DNA of 15,435 nt from the NCBI GenBank assembly GCA_031292465.1, contig JARLHB010000541.1, positions 1 to 15,435 on the forward strand, given 5' to 3'. Positions 1 through 9,004 of the stretch are shown here, one piece after another. Below the pieces are notes generated by a model. The model searched no databases. It was not told where the DNA came from and saw only the letters and a list, made by a program, of their open reading frames with translations. Every line of letters starts with the position of its first letter. Position 1 is the first letter of the stretch. A program made the position numbers and the translations under genes. Source of the stretch: Ignavibacteriaceae bacterium. Lineage in GTDB: Bacteria > Bacteroidota > Ignavibacteria > Ignavibacteriales > Ignavibacteriaceae.

Positions 1-4
1 AGAT

Positions 5-2626
5 ATGGCATTTAATTTTAATAAGCTTACGGTAAAAGCGCAGGAAATAGTACAGACTGCAACAGAGATAGCGCAAAATTATAATAACCAGGTAATTGAG
101 CCTGAACATATATTAGCATCACTTATACAGGAAAGCGGAAATATTGCCGAAACGGTAATTCAGAAAACCGGCGGAAATATTACGCGGTTAAAGTTAAAGG
201 TGAATGAATTACTTGAAAGCTTACCAAAAGTGAGCGGAGCCGGTATTGGCACCCAGTCTATGTCTAACGATACAGCAAAAGTTTTAGATTCTGCCTCGGA
301 AGAGGCGCGCAACCTGAAAGATGAGTACGTTTCCACCGAGCATTTGCTGCTGGCTATTTCAACAAGCGGCAGCAAAGCAGGCAGGCTGTTAAAAGAGAAT
401 GGTATTTCCCATGATGAAATATTGACTGCGCTTAAAGATGTACGCGGCACACAGCGTGTAACAACACAAAATCCGGAAGATACATATCAGGCGCTCGCAA
501 AATACGGCAGGGATTTAAATGAACTGGCCAAAGCCGGAAAGCTGGATCCTGTTATAGGGCGTGACGAAGAAATAAGAAGAGTTCTTCAGGTGCTTTCAAG
601 AAGGACCAAAAATAACCCTGTACTGATAGGCGAACCAGGTGTAGGAAAAACAGCTATTGCTGAAGGTATTGCTCATAGAATTATTTCCGGGGATGTTCCG
701 GAAAATTTAAAGTCAAAAAGGATTGTAGCGCTTGACCTGAGTGCGCTTATTGCCGGTGCGCAATTCCGCGGCCAGTTTGAAGAGAGAATGAAAGCTGTAT
801 TAAAAGAAGTTCAGGATTCCAACGGCGAAGTAATTCTTTTCATAGATGAGCTTCATACACTTGTCGGTGCAGGTGCTGCCCAAGGCTCTATGGATGCGGC
901 AAATATACTTAAACCGGCGCTTGCACGCGGTGAACTGCATGCAATCGGCGCAACTACGCTGAATGAATATAAAAAATATATTGAAAAGGATGCGGCGCTT
1001 GAAAGAAGGTTCCAGCCGGTTATTGTAAGTGAACCATCGGAAGAAGATACTATTTCTATTTTAAGGGGATTGAAAGAGCGTTACGAAGTTCACCACGGAG
1101 TAAGGATTACAGATGGCGCTATTGTTGCTGCCGCACAGCTTTCAAACAGGTACATTGCCGACAGGTTCCTTCCTGATAAAGCAATTGACTTAATAGATGA
1201 AGCTGCATCAAAGATAAGGATGGAGATTGATTCCATGCCGGAAGAGCTTGATGCATTAGAACGTAAAATTAAACAGCTTGAAATTGAACGCGAAGCTCTT
1301 AAACGGGAAAAAGACGAAGCTTCTGCCAAACGGCTTGTTGAGTTAAAAGAAGAACTTGACGAACTTATAGAAGAAAGAAATAAGTTCAGAATGCACTGGA
1401 ATCTTGAAAAAGAAAAAATCCAGAAAATACGTTCTATGAAAAGTGAGATTGAAAATGCTAAATCCCTTTCCGATAAATACGAACGCGAAGGCGATTTAGG
1501 TAAGGTTGCAGAACTTAGATACGGTAAAATTGTAACACTTGAAAAGCAGCTGAAGGAAGAAACTCAGAAACTTTCTGAAGTTCAGAAAGATGAGAAAATG
1601 CTTAAAGAAGAAGTCCACGCGGAAGACATTGCAGAGATTGTATCTAAATGGACGGGAATTCCGGTAAGCAAAATGCTTGAAAGCGAACGGGCTAAACTGC
1701 TGCGTTTGGAAGATGAACTGCATAAACGAGTAGTAGGACAGGATGAAGCTGTTTATGCTGTTGCTAATGCTATCAGAAGATCAAGAACAGGGCTACAGGA
1801 TATTAACCGCCCGCTAGGTTCTTTTATTTTCCTTGGAACAACTGGCGTGGGTAAAACAGAGCTTGCGCGTGCACTTGCAGAATTCCTGTTTGATGATGAA
1901 CATGCTATGATAAGGCTTGATATGTCGGAGTATATGGAAAAGTTTTCTGTATCCAGGCTTATCGGTGCGCCTCCAGGATATGTAGGCTATGAAGAAGGCG
2001 GACAGTTAACCGAAGCCGTAAGAAGAAGGCCTTATTCAGTTGTACTTCTTGATGAAATAGAAAAAGCACATCCGGATGTATTTAATGTTCTTCTGCAGGT
2101 TCTTGATGACGGAAGGCTTACTGATAGCCAGGGCAAGACTGTAAACTTTAAGAATACGATTATTATAATGACTTCCAACCTTGGATCGCATATTATACAG
2201 GAAAAGCTGGATAATATTTCTGATGAAGATATTGAAAATGCTATGGGCGATTTAAGGCTTAGGCTTGTTGATTTATTAAGAAAAACAATCCGCCCTGAGT
2301 TTTTGAACAGGATAGATGAAGTAGTATTATTTAAGCCTCTTACAAGAAGAGAAATCAGGGAAATAGTCGATATTCAGATTAGTAGTGTTCAGAAAATGTT
2401 AAGCCAGAAAGAAATCACAATAAATATTGATGATGAAGCTAAAGACTGGCTTGCAAAACTCGGTTATGATGTAACATACGGCGCCCGTCCGCTTAAGAGG
2501 ACAATTCAGAGGCACCTTATAAATCCGTTATCCCAAGAATTGCTTGCAGGTAACTTTGAAGACGGTGATAAAATAAAAATTTCTCTTGGAGAAACGGGGC
2601 ATCTGGTATTTACGAAAGATAACTGA
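5..2626 (+). CDS. clpB: ATP-dependent chaperone ClpB (Hsp100 disaggregase)
   Basis: Cytoplasmic AAA+ hexamer that, with DnaK/DnaJ/GrpE, threads aggregated proteins through its pore and resolubilises them after heat stress. At 873 aa it has the full family length and order: double Clp N-domain (about 1-150); first AAA+ module with Walker A GEPGVGKT (209-216), Walker B ILFIDE (277-282) and the RR finger in ALERRF (331-336); a long charged coiled-coil middle domain (about 405-535) that marks ClpB rather than ClpA; second AAA+ module with Walker A GTTGVGKT (611-618), Walker B VVLLDE (679-684) and pore loop GYVGYEEGG (658-666). Pore loop 1 reads GAQFRGQFEE, with Phe where E. coli ClpB has Tyr, a conservative aromatic swap. 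The start ATG is four bases from the window edge, so its promoter and ribosome site cannot be judged. A strong hairpin follows the stop by 11 bases, suggesting a transcript that ends there. Confidence 0.98.
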   Translation: MAFNFNKLTVKAQEIVQTATEIAQNYNNQVIEPEHILASLIQESGNIAETVIQKTGGNITRLKLKVNELLESLPKVSGAGIGTQSMSNDTAKVLDSASEEARNLKDEYVSTEHLLLAISTSGSKAGRLLKENGISHDEILTALKDVRGTQRVTTQNPEDTYQALAKYGRDLNELAKAGKLDPVIGRDEEIRRVLQVLSRRTKNNPVLIGEPGVGKTAIAEGIAHRIISGDVPENLKSKRIVALDLSALIAGAQFRGQFEERMKAVLKEVQDSNGEVILFIDELHTLVGAGAAQGSMDAANILKPALARGELHAIGATTLNEYKKYIEKDAALERRFQPVIVSEPSEEDTISILRGLKERYEVHHGVRITDGAIVAAAQLSNRYIADRFLPDKAIDLIDEAASKIRMEIDSMPEELDALERKIKQLEIEREALKREKDEASAKRLVELKEELDELIEERNKFRMHWNLEKEKIQKIRSMKSEIENAKSLSDKYEREGDLGKVAELRYGKIVTLEKQLKEETQKLSEVQKDEKMLKEEVHAEDIAEIVSKWTGIPVSKMLESERAKLLRLEDELHKRVVGQDEAVYAVANAIRRSRTGLQDINRPLGSFIFLGTTGVGKTELARALAEFLFDDEHAMIRLDMSEYMEKFSVSRLIGAPPGYVGYEEGGQLTEAVRRRPYSVVLLDEIEKAHPDVFNVLLQVLDDGRLTDSQGKTVNFKNTIIIMTSNLGSHIIQEKLDNISDEDIENAMGDLRLRLVDLLRKTIRPEFLNRIDEVVLFKPLTRREIREIVDIQISSVQKMLSQKEITINIDDEAKDWLAKLGYDVTYGARPLKRTIQRHLINPLSQELLAGNFEDGDKIKISLGETGHLVFTKDN

Positions 2627-2637
2627 TTTAATATAAC

Positions 2638-2686
2638 AGAGACGGGGTATCAGTTACGGCCTTGCCGTGACTGATACCCCGTCTCT
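2638..2686 (+). repeat. 23-bp perfect-but-one palindrome after clpB; repeat copy 1, possible terminator
   Basis: Arms 2638-2660 and 2664-2686 are reverse complements over 23 positions with one exception, separated by a 3-base CTT loop. The exception (T2655 against G2669) is a G-U wobble in a + strand transcript and an A-C mismatch in the other, a weak hint that the RNA hairpin of the clpB transcript is what matters. It starts 11 bases after the clpB stop. No clean T run follows at once (only ATGTGTTAGTTG, then TTTATTTTTAAT further on), so it could stop transcription or protect the 3' end without being a canonical intrinsic terminator. A diverged second copy is at 6225-6272. Confidence 0.85.
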
Positions 2687-2822
2687 ATGTGTTAGTTGTT
2701 CAGATTTATTTTTAATCAAACCATTTATTTCCAATTCCATCGTAGTCATTCTTTTTTATTGATTATTTCTTTAATTAATTTTAAAATGTAAAGCATCTTT
2801 TCCCTTTATAAATATTAACAAA

Positions 2823-5800
2823 ATGCTAAAAGAAATATTAAACAAATTAGTTGGTGATACTATCCGTAAGCGGGGGCGTCTTTATTATTTAAGAGGCGCC
2901 GTAAGTAAATTAAAATATTCTTCACGTAAAGCCACGGCTATAGTAGAAGGGACTTTTGAATATAATGTAGAAATTGAATTTGATGAAAATAAATTTCCTG
3001 TAAGCTGCGATTGTACATGCCCATACAATGAAGGAGGCAGCGTTTGCAAACATATTGTGGCTGTTTTATACAAATTAGATGAAATTAAATATTTTGAAGA
3101 TCGGGTTTATTTATCTTCTGATCCAAAGGATATTAATTCAGGTTATTATGGGCAGAAATTATCCCCGCAGAAACTACAAACGCAGGGATTGACATATGTT
3201 CCGGATAATGAGAGCGCTAAAGTAAAATTGCAAAGCAAAAACAGAGAACAATGGCTGGCAGAAATAGCAAAACAAAAAGAAGCGGCAAAATTTAGTGAGT
3301 TTAAAAAACAAATAGATGTTTTAGTAAATAAGGAAAACAAAAAAAGTTCCATACCCAATTATAAAATTGCCTATGCAGTAGAACCTAAAGGATACTATAC
3401 AAAACTTTATGCTTTACGGCAAAAAATAAAAAAGGATGGTAGCACTTCAGACCTGGAAGTTATATATACCCCTAATTTTGAAAATTTGCCGGAAACATCG
3501 CTACAGGAAAAACTAATCATTGAGCGCATATCAAAGTATGTGGGCGAATTTTTGGTTGATCTATATCCTTCGGATAGCTACCGTCCTTATTCTAATGATC
3601 AACTAAATAAGTCACGTTTTTTTTCTGAAATACTCCCTTTCCTTTCCGATAGAGAAGTATATCTATATGATGGGTATAAGAAAATAGAAAAAAGGCTTTA
3701 TATTAGTAACGATCCGGGTACTGCCGAGCTTTTGGTCGACGAAGAGAAAGATAGAGTATCATTAAAACTCAGATTTTACTTTAAGGGCGAGCAGATAAAA
3801 ACCGGTACACGGGTAATACCCATCTTAGGAAATCCATTATGGGTAATGGTAGATGAAAATATATTCAGAATTTCAAATCTGACGTATTATCAATTTTATA
3901 ATTTGACACAGGAAACAAAGAATAATTTCTTTCCCAAAGCATACCTGGAGTACTTTGAAGAAAATTTATTGCCGCAGCTTGTTAAAAACCTGCCTGTAAA
4001 TTCTGATAAATATAAAGTGGAAGAAATATCTTCATTGCCCCAAAAAAGGATTTATCTTGAAGAAGACGATTCGCATTTAAAGGTTATTTTTAAATTTGCA
4101 TATAATGAGTATGAAGTAAACTTTAATAGTAATGAGCCGGAGTCTTCGTTTTATAAAACGGGAAAAATTGTCCGGATTCTCAGAGATAGTACCATAGAAA
4201 ATAAAGCCCGGCAGGAGATCAAAGAATTTCATCTCAAAGAAATAGAGGATGGAGTATTTACGCCGCGTAAAGACCCAGTCGATTTCTTATTCGGGGCAAT
4301 TCCGGTTCTTAAAGAAATGGGATATGAAATATTTGGCGAATCGGGTTTAAGAAAGTATAAGGTAAATACTTCAAAACCTTCAATCTCGTTTGCGGTAAAC
4401 TCCGGCATAGACTGGTTTGATGTAACGACTGATATCAGGTTTAACGGCGCCGCTGTTCCATTTGAAGCGCTTTTAAGTGCAATTAAACATAAGAGAGAGT
4501 ATATTAAACTTGATGACGGATCATTAGGAATTTTACCACAGCAATGGATCGATAAGTTTAAAAGAGCTTTTGCATTTGCAGATTCAGGTAATGATCAATT
4601 AAGGTTTTCAAAATTTCAGGTAAATGCGCTTGACGGCCTTATTAAAGAGGCCGAAGAAGTCGAAACCGATAATAAGTATAAAGAGAATCTTGAACAATTA
4701 AATTCCTTCAAAAAAATTCAAAGTAAGAAGATTCCTTCTGATTTTGATGCCGTCTTACGCCCATACCAAAAATCGGGATTTGACTGGCTTTATTTTCTAA
4801 AAGACTTCGGATTTGGCGGCATACTCGCGGATGATATGGGGCTTGGCAAAACAATCCAGGTTTTGGCTCTTCTTTTGAATGAGAAAAGGAACAGAAAAAA
4901 AACAATTAATTTAGTTATTGCGCCCACGTCTGTTGTTTTTAATTGGCTGAATGAAGCGGAAAAATTTGCACCCGCATTAAAAATATTGAATCATACCGGG
5001 AACGGCCGTGTAAAAGAAAACGCACTTCATTTTAAAAATTATGATGTAATATTGACGAGCTATCCGATAGTATTAAGGGATATTGCAATTTTTAAGGAGA
5101 CGGAATTTAACTATATAGTTCTTGATGAATCCCAAAAAATAAAAAATCCGGTTGCCAAGACATCTAAGTTGATAAGAACATTAAACGCAAAGCACAGGCT
5201 TTGTTTAACGGGAACACCGATAGAAAATAATCTGAATGAATTATGGTCGCAATTGACTTTTCTTAATCCCGGTATGCTTGGCTCTCTAAATAAATTTCAG
5301 GAAGCTTTTATTAAACCAATCCAAAAAATTAACGATACATCCGCCACAGAATATTTAAAGAAAACCATATATCCTTTTATTTTAAGAAGGACAAAAGATG
5401 TAGTTGCAAAAGAACTTCCTTTAAAATCGGAAATTATACATTATTGCGAGATGGACCCAGTACAGCAAAATATTTATAATGTGTGGAGGGATTCCATCAG
5501 GGATGAAATTACAAAAGAAATTGAAAAAAAAGGAATTAAGAGATCAGGTTTTAAAGTAATCGAAGGATTACTAAGGTTAAGGCAAATTTGTAATCATCCT
5601 TCGCTTGTAAAGAATAATTATAAAGGTAAATCCGGCAAATTTGAAGAATTTAAAGAATTGCTTGAAAAAGCTTTGATTGAAGGGCATAAAGTACTTGTCT
5701 TCTCCCAGTTTGTGTCTATGCTTGATATATTAAAAGTTTACTTAGACAAAGAAAAAATATTACATGAATATTTAACAGGCAATACAAAGGACAGGGAAAG

Positions 5801-6137
5801 TTGTGTGAATAACTTTCAAAACAATGATAATATAAAAGTATTTTTAATAAGCCTTAAAGCGGGTGGGTTTGGTTTGAATTTAACCGCTGCCGATTATGTC
5901 TTTCATTATGATCCGTGGTGGAATCCCGCGGCGGAAATACAGGCAACGGACAGAGCACACAGGATAGGACAAAATAAAAATGTCTTTGTTTATAAATTTA
6001 TAACAAAAGACAGTGTTGAAGAAAAGATACTGCATCTTCAGGAGAAAAAGAAAAAACTTGTTGAAAATATTATAACAAGTGAAACGGGCATACTTAAAAA
6101 CCTTACTAAGAATGATATAAATATTTTATTCAGTTGA
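2823..6137 (+). CDS. SWIM zinc-finger SNF2-family helicase/translocase
   Basis: Probable ATP-driven double-stranded DNA translocase of the bacterial SNF2 (HepA/RapA-like superfamily 2) class. The N-terminus carries a SWIM zinc motif, C64-x-C66 ... C75-x-H77, in the sequence CTCPYNEGGSVCKH, expected to bind nucleic acid or protein. Residues about 140-640 form a long region resembling the SNF2-associated part seen in other bacterial SWIM-SNF2 proteins. The motor follows: motif I ADDMGLGKT (669-677), motif II DESQ (768-771) where DEAH is the more usual form, motif III LTGTP (795-799), and a helicase C lobe with VFSQF near 959 and motif VI QATDRAHRIGQ (1040-1050). Full length is 1104 aa. The ATG lacks a clear Shine-Dalgarno; its upstream spacer is AT-rich. 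It stands between spacers of 196 and 319 bases, so probably its own transcription unit. The biological role of these proteins is poorly defined (transcription recycling, repair or defence are all possible). Confidence 0.94.
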   Translation: MLKEILNKLVGDTIRKRGRLYYLRGAVSKLKYSSRKATAIVEGTFEYNVEIEFDENKFPVSCDCTCPYNEGGSVCKHIVAVLYKLDEIKYFEDRVYLSSDPKDINSGYYGQKLSPQKLQTQGLTYVPDNESAKVKLQSKNREQWLAEIAKQKEAAKFSEFKKQIDVLVNKENKKSSIPNYKIAYAVEPKGYYTKLYALRQKIKKDGSTSDLEVIYTPNFENLPETSLQEKLIIERISKYVGEFLVDLYPSDSYRPYSNDQLNKSRFFSEILPFLSDREVYLYDGYKKIEKRLYISNDPGTAELLVDEEKDRVSLKLRFYFKGEQIKTGTRVIPILGNPLWVMVDENIFRISNLTYYQFYNLTQETKNNFFPKAYLEYFEENLLPQLVKNLPVNSDKYKVEEISSLPQKRIYLEEDDSHLKVIFKFAYNEYEVNFNSNEPESSFYKTGKIVRILRDSTIENKARQEIKEFHLKEIEDGVFTPRKDPVDFLFGAIPVLKEMGYEIFGESGLRKYKVNTSKPSISFAVNSGIDWFDVTTDIRFNGAAVPFEALLSAIKHKREYIKLDDGSLGILPQQWIDKFKRAFAFADSGNDQLRFSKFQVNALDGLIKEAEEVETDNKYKENLEQLNSFKKIQSKKIPSDFDAVLRPYQKSGFDWLYFLKDFGFGGILADDMGLGKTIQVLALLLNEKRNRKKTINLVIAPTSVVFNWLNEAEKFAPALKILNHTGNGRVKENALHFKNYDVILTSYPIVLRDIAIFKETEFNYIVLDESQKIKNPVAKTSKLIRTLNAKHRLCLTGTPIENNLNELWSQLTFLNPGMLGSLNKFQEAFIKPIQKINDTSATEYLKKTIYPFILRRTKDVVAKELPLKSEIIHYCEMDPVQQNIYNVWRDSIRDEITKEIEKKGIKRSGFKVIEGLLRLRQICNHPSLVKNNYKGKSGKFEEFKELLEKALIEGHKVLVFSQFVSMLDILKVYLDKEKILHEYLTGNTKDRESCVNNFQNNDNIKVFLISLKAGGFGLNLTAADYVFHYDPWWNPAAEIQATDRAHRIGQNKNVFVYKFITKDSVEEKILHLQEKKKKLVENIITSETGILKNLTKNDINILFS

Positions 6138-6456
6138 AATGGAATAGCGAATATTCAAAGACATTTCTATTTGTGATTCATATAGCCGTTGGTAATTGAG
6201 GATAATACAAAGCAATTGCAGTGTGGGGCATCAGTCACGGCGAGGCCATGCCTCGCCGGATGCGCCATCTCTATTTTAGTATATAGGCATACCGGTTATC
6301 TTCGCTCTCATTTTAAATTTTTTCTATTCGAGACATTCCTTTCTATTGGCAGGCACTTTAATTAATTTTTAATACTAAAAATAATTTCACTTTTAAAACG
6401 TAAATATTCAAAAAGTTAGTCCCTTGCCGGCATACCGACTGGAATCAATAGATTAA
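6138..6456. other. 319-base spacer between SNF2 and recQ genes
   Basis: No open frame here looks like a gene. The spacer holds the second, degenerate palindrome (6225-6272), an AT-rich stretch at about 6300-6420 that probably includes the recQ promoter, and one of three copies in this window of the 14-mer CTTTAATTAATTTT (6356-6369). No -35/-10 pair is clear enough to place. The phrase GCATACCG occurs twice, near 6286 and near 6430, without an obvious reason. Confidence 0.6.
6225..6272 (+). repeat. Degenerate palindrome, repeat copy 2
   Basis: The left arm 6225-6241 matches the consensus GGGGYATCAGTYACGGC shared with the element after clpB. The centre is a perfect hairpin, GGCGAGGC (6239-6246), loop CAT, GCCTCGCC (6250-6257). 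The right side (GATGCGCCATCTCT) aligns with copy 1 if five bases, TGACT, have been lost from the right arm, which leaves AGTCA (6233-6237) unpaired on the left. Similarity continues a few bases beyond the element (CTCTAT). It lies about 90 bases after the SNF2 stop. Confidence 0.75.
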
Positions 6457-8646
6457 ATGGATAGAGCACAACAAATATTAAAAGACATTTTCGGTTATGA
6501 TTCGTTCAGGCCGCTGCAAATGGAAGTAATTCAGAATGTCTTACACAAGAAGGACACGTTGGTTGTAATGCCTACCGGGGGTGGAAAATCCATATGCTAT
6601 CAGATTCCGGCATTAATATTTGAGGGATTAACAATAGTCGTGTCCCCTCTTATTTCTTTGATGAAAGACCAGGTTGAGCAGTTAAGGCAGCTTGGGGTTA
6701 ATACCGCATTGCTTAACAGTTCCCTTTCCGCCGAAGTTTACAGAAATAATTTTGAAAGCGTAAAAAATAAGAAAGCAAAACTTCTTTACGTTGCGCCGGA
6801 ATCTCTTTTAAAAGATGATATTATAAATTTACTTAAAAGCATCACGGTTGACTGCATTACCGTTGATGAAGCGCATTGTATTTCCGAATGGGGGCACGAT
6901 TTCCGGAAAGAATACCGCCAGCTTGGAAGATTCAGGAAAATATTCCCTTCCGCCGCCTGCATGGGACTTACAGCGACTGCTACGCCAAGAGTTCAGGACG
7001 ACATTGTTAAAAACCTGAATATGAGTGAGCCTAAAAGATTCCTTGCCAGCTTTAACAGGGAAAACCTGTTTCTGCAGGTAGTTCCTAAGCAGGAGCCATT
7101 TCAGCAGACGGTTGAGTTTTTAAAGGATCATCCAAATCAATCGGGAATAATTTACTGTTTTTCAAGAAAACAGGTGGACAACCTACATGAGGATTTATCA
7201 GACCTCGGTTATTCAACAAAGCCGTATCACGCCGGGTTGTCTGATGAAGAAAGAAGCAGGAACCAGGACCTTTTTATTAAAGACGAAGTGCAGATTATTA
7301 TTGCCACAATTGCATTTGGTATGGGAATAAATAAATCAAATGTACGGTTTGTAATCCACTACGATCTTCCCAAAAACATAGAGTCCTATTACCAGGAAAT
7401 CGGCAGATCGGGGCGTGACGGGTTAAGATCAGACTGCCTGCTCTTATTCAGCTATGCCGATATAGCCAAAATAAATTATTTTATAGACCAGAAAGAAGAT
7501 GATGTAGAAAGGATGTCTGCAAAGGCCCACCTGGCTGCAATGGTTAAGTATGCCGAATCTGAAATATGCAGAAGGCACCCGCTTATAAATTACTTCGGCG
7601 AGCCGTATGATACATTTGATTGTGGAATGTGCGATAACTGCCTTGCCGAAGAAAAGGAATTAATCGATATAACAGTCCCTGCGCAGAAAATTCTCTCAAC
7701 TGTAAAACGCACCGGCGAGGTGTTTGGAATGAATTACCTGATTGACGTTTTAACAGGTAATGATACCGACAGGATATTAAGCAACGGCCACCAGAATCTA
7801 ACTGTATTTGGAATAGGCAAAGAATACACAAAAAAGCAGTGGCAGAATCTTGCTAATCAGTTAGTGAGGAAAGAACTGCTTATAAGAAATCTTGAATTCG
7901 GCAGTATAAAGCTTACGGAAAGAGCTTCCGGAGTTTTGTTTAAAAACCAAAAAGTGCTCGGCACAATTAAAGAGCCGGAAATTGCTTCTAAGAAATCTAA
8001 GCGGGCCGAACAGCAGGCTTATGATGCTGAATTGTTTGAATTACTGCGGAGAAGGAGAAAAGAGCTTGCTGAAGATCAGGGAATACCGCCTTACATAATA
8101 TTTTCAGATAAAGCGCTGGCACAAATGGCGTCTGATTATCCCCAAAGTGAAGATGACTTATTAAAGATAAGCGGAGTAGGTATAAACAAGCTGGAACGCT
8201 ACGGCAATACTTTCCTGTCAATTATTAAAAAGTACTGCGCGAGGAAAAATATTACCGGGGGTTTTAATAAGAATCAGAATATGATTACGGGCAGGCGGAG
8301 ATCAAGAAACAATTCCTCACAAATATTAAAACATATTATTGTCGGCGAATCTTATAACTACGGGGCATCGATAAAGGAACTGGCAGAAGAACACGGCATA
8401 AAAACACAGACTATAGTTACGCACATAGCCAGATATGCAGGCGAAGGGCATGAAGTAAGGATTGACGGCCTGATGGAACAGCTTTCCCTGCCGGAAAAAG
8501 AGCACATTAAGGTTTTTCACGCATTTAAAGAAGAAGGCATTTTAACTATAAAAACAATTTTTGATAAGTTTAACGGTGAAATTTCCTACGAAGACCTGCA
8601 TATTCTGAAGATAATTTATTTGAATAAACTTCAATATAATATGTAA
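6457..8646 (+). CDS. recQ: ATP-dependent DNA helicase RecQ
   Basis: 3'-to-5' DNA helicase of recombination and fork repair. Domains in order: N-terminal RecQ Q-motif (FRPLQ, 17-21); Walker A PTGGGKS (39-45); DEAH box (137-140) followed by the aromatic-rich loop up to about 150 typical of RecQ; motif III TATATP (172-177); motif VI QEIGRSGRDG (313-322); zinc site C371, C389, C392, C395; RQC winged helix about 404-500; HRDC about 523-593. After an arginine-rich linker (about 612-617) comes a C-terminal helix-turn-helix-like region (about 625-715, IKELAEEHGIKTQTIVTHIA), as in the HTH_40 family found on RecQ tails. At 729 aa it is longer than E. coli RecQ (about 610 aa) by that tail. The ATG has no strong Shine-Dalgarno. 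All catalytic motifs are intact. Confidence 0.97.
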   Translation: MDRAQQILKDIFGYDSFRPLQMEVIQNVLHKKDTLVVMPTGGGKSICYQIPALIFEGLTIVVSPLISLMKDQVEQLRQLGVNTALLNSSLSAEVYRNNFESVKNKKAKLLYVAPESLLKDDIINLLKSITVDCITVDEAHCISEWGHDFRKEYRQLGRFRKIFPSAACMGLTATATPRVQDDIVKNLNMSEPKRFLASFNRENLFLQVVPKQEPFQQTVEFLKDHPNQSGIIYCFSRKQVDNLHEDLSDLGYSTKPYHAGLSDEERSRNQDLFIKDEVQIIIATIAFGMGINKSNVRFVIHYDLPKNIESYYQEIGRSGRDGLRSDCLLLFSYADIAKINYFIDQKEDDVERMSAKAHLAAMVKYAESEICRRHPLINYFGEPYDTFDCGMCDNCLAEEKELIDITVPAQKILSTVKRTGEVFGMNYLIDVLTGNDTDRILSNGHQNLTVFGIGKEYTKKQWQNLANQLVRKELLIRNLEFGSIKLTERASGVLFKNQKVLGTIKEPEIASKKSKRAEQQAYDAELFELLRRRRKELAEDQGIPPYIIFSDKALAQMASDYPQSEDDLLKISGVGINKLERYGNTFLSIIKKYCARKNITGGFNKNQNMITGRRRSRNNSSQILKHIIVGESYNYGASIKELAEEHGIKTQTIVTHIARYAGEGHEVRIDGLMEQLSLPEKEHIKVFHAFKEEGILTIKTIFDKFNGEISYEDLHILKIIYLNKLQYNM

Positions 8647-8666
8647 ATTCAGATAAATAAGATATT

Positions 8667-8698
8667 TGATAAATAACTCAAAGTTGGTTAGTTTATCA
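8667..8698. promoter_or_regulatory. AT-rich dyad upstream of the nucleotidyltransferase-HEPN pair
   Basis: TGATAAATAAC (8667-8677) faces GTTAGTTTATCA (8687-8698): eleven pairs with one bulged base around a 9-base loop. It sits 20 bases after the recQ stop and 27 bases before the nucleotidyltransferase ATG. It could be an operator for an autoregulated toxin-antitoxin unit or a weak recQ 3' hairpin; it lacks the GC stem and T tract of an intrinsic terminator. The role is inference only. Confidence 0.4.
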
Positions 8699-8725
8699 TA
8701 CAATTAAATTTTACAATTCGTAAAT

Positions 8726-9004
8726 ATGCGCCTGAATGATAAAGAAATAATAGCCATTAGGTCTGTTGTAAAAGAGTTTGATCCGAAAGCAGAAATTAAA
8801 CTATTCGGGTCAAGAATTGATGACAATAAGAAAGGCGGCGATATAGATTTATTAATTATTTCGAATATTATTAATTTTTCGGAAAAGCTAAGCATATTAA
8901 TAAAACTGAAAGAAAATATCGGGGACCAAAAGATTGATATTTTAATATATGACCCTAATAAAACTTTTCATAATATAGCATATAAAGAAGGGGTTACTTT
9001 ATGA
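8726..9004 (+). CDS. Minimal nucleotidyltransferase (MNT, MntA-like antitoxin)
   Basis: A 92-aa stand-alone polymerase-beta-fold nucleotidyltransferase. The signature is G28-S29, then D39-I-D41 after nine residues (usual spacing is about ten), and a third acidic residue, D71, in KIDILIYD. These three aspartates would coordinate metal and ATP, so the enzyme appears active. In studied HEPN/MNT modules, MntA-type proteins neutralise the HEPN RNase by transferring AMP to a tyrosine next to the HEPN active site; the same role is inferred here. The stop overlaps the next gene's start (ATGA), implying translational coupling. The ATG has only AT-rich sequence upstream. Antitoxin first, toxin second is the order here; the Shewanella hepT-mntA operon has the reverse. 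Confidence 0.91.
   Translation: MRLNDKEIIAIRSVVKEFDPKAEIKLFGSRIDDNKKGGDIDLLIISNIINFSEKLSILIKLKENIGDQKIDILIYDPNKTFHNIAYKEGVTL

Noticed and set aside
160..450. Antisense open frames inside clpB, the SNF2 gene, recQ, the HEPN gene and the permeases
   Set aside because: They lie wholly within strongly supported genes, have no recognisable motifs, and their composition follows from the codon use of the real gene.
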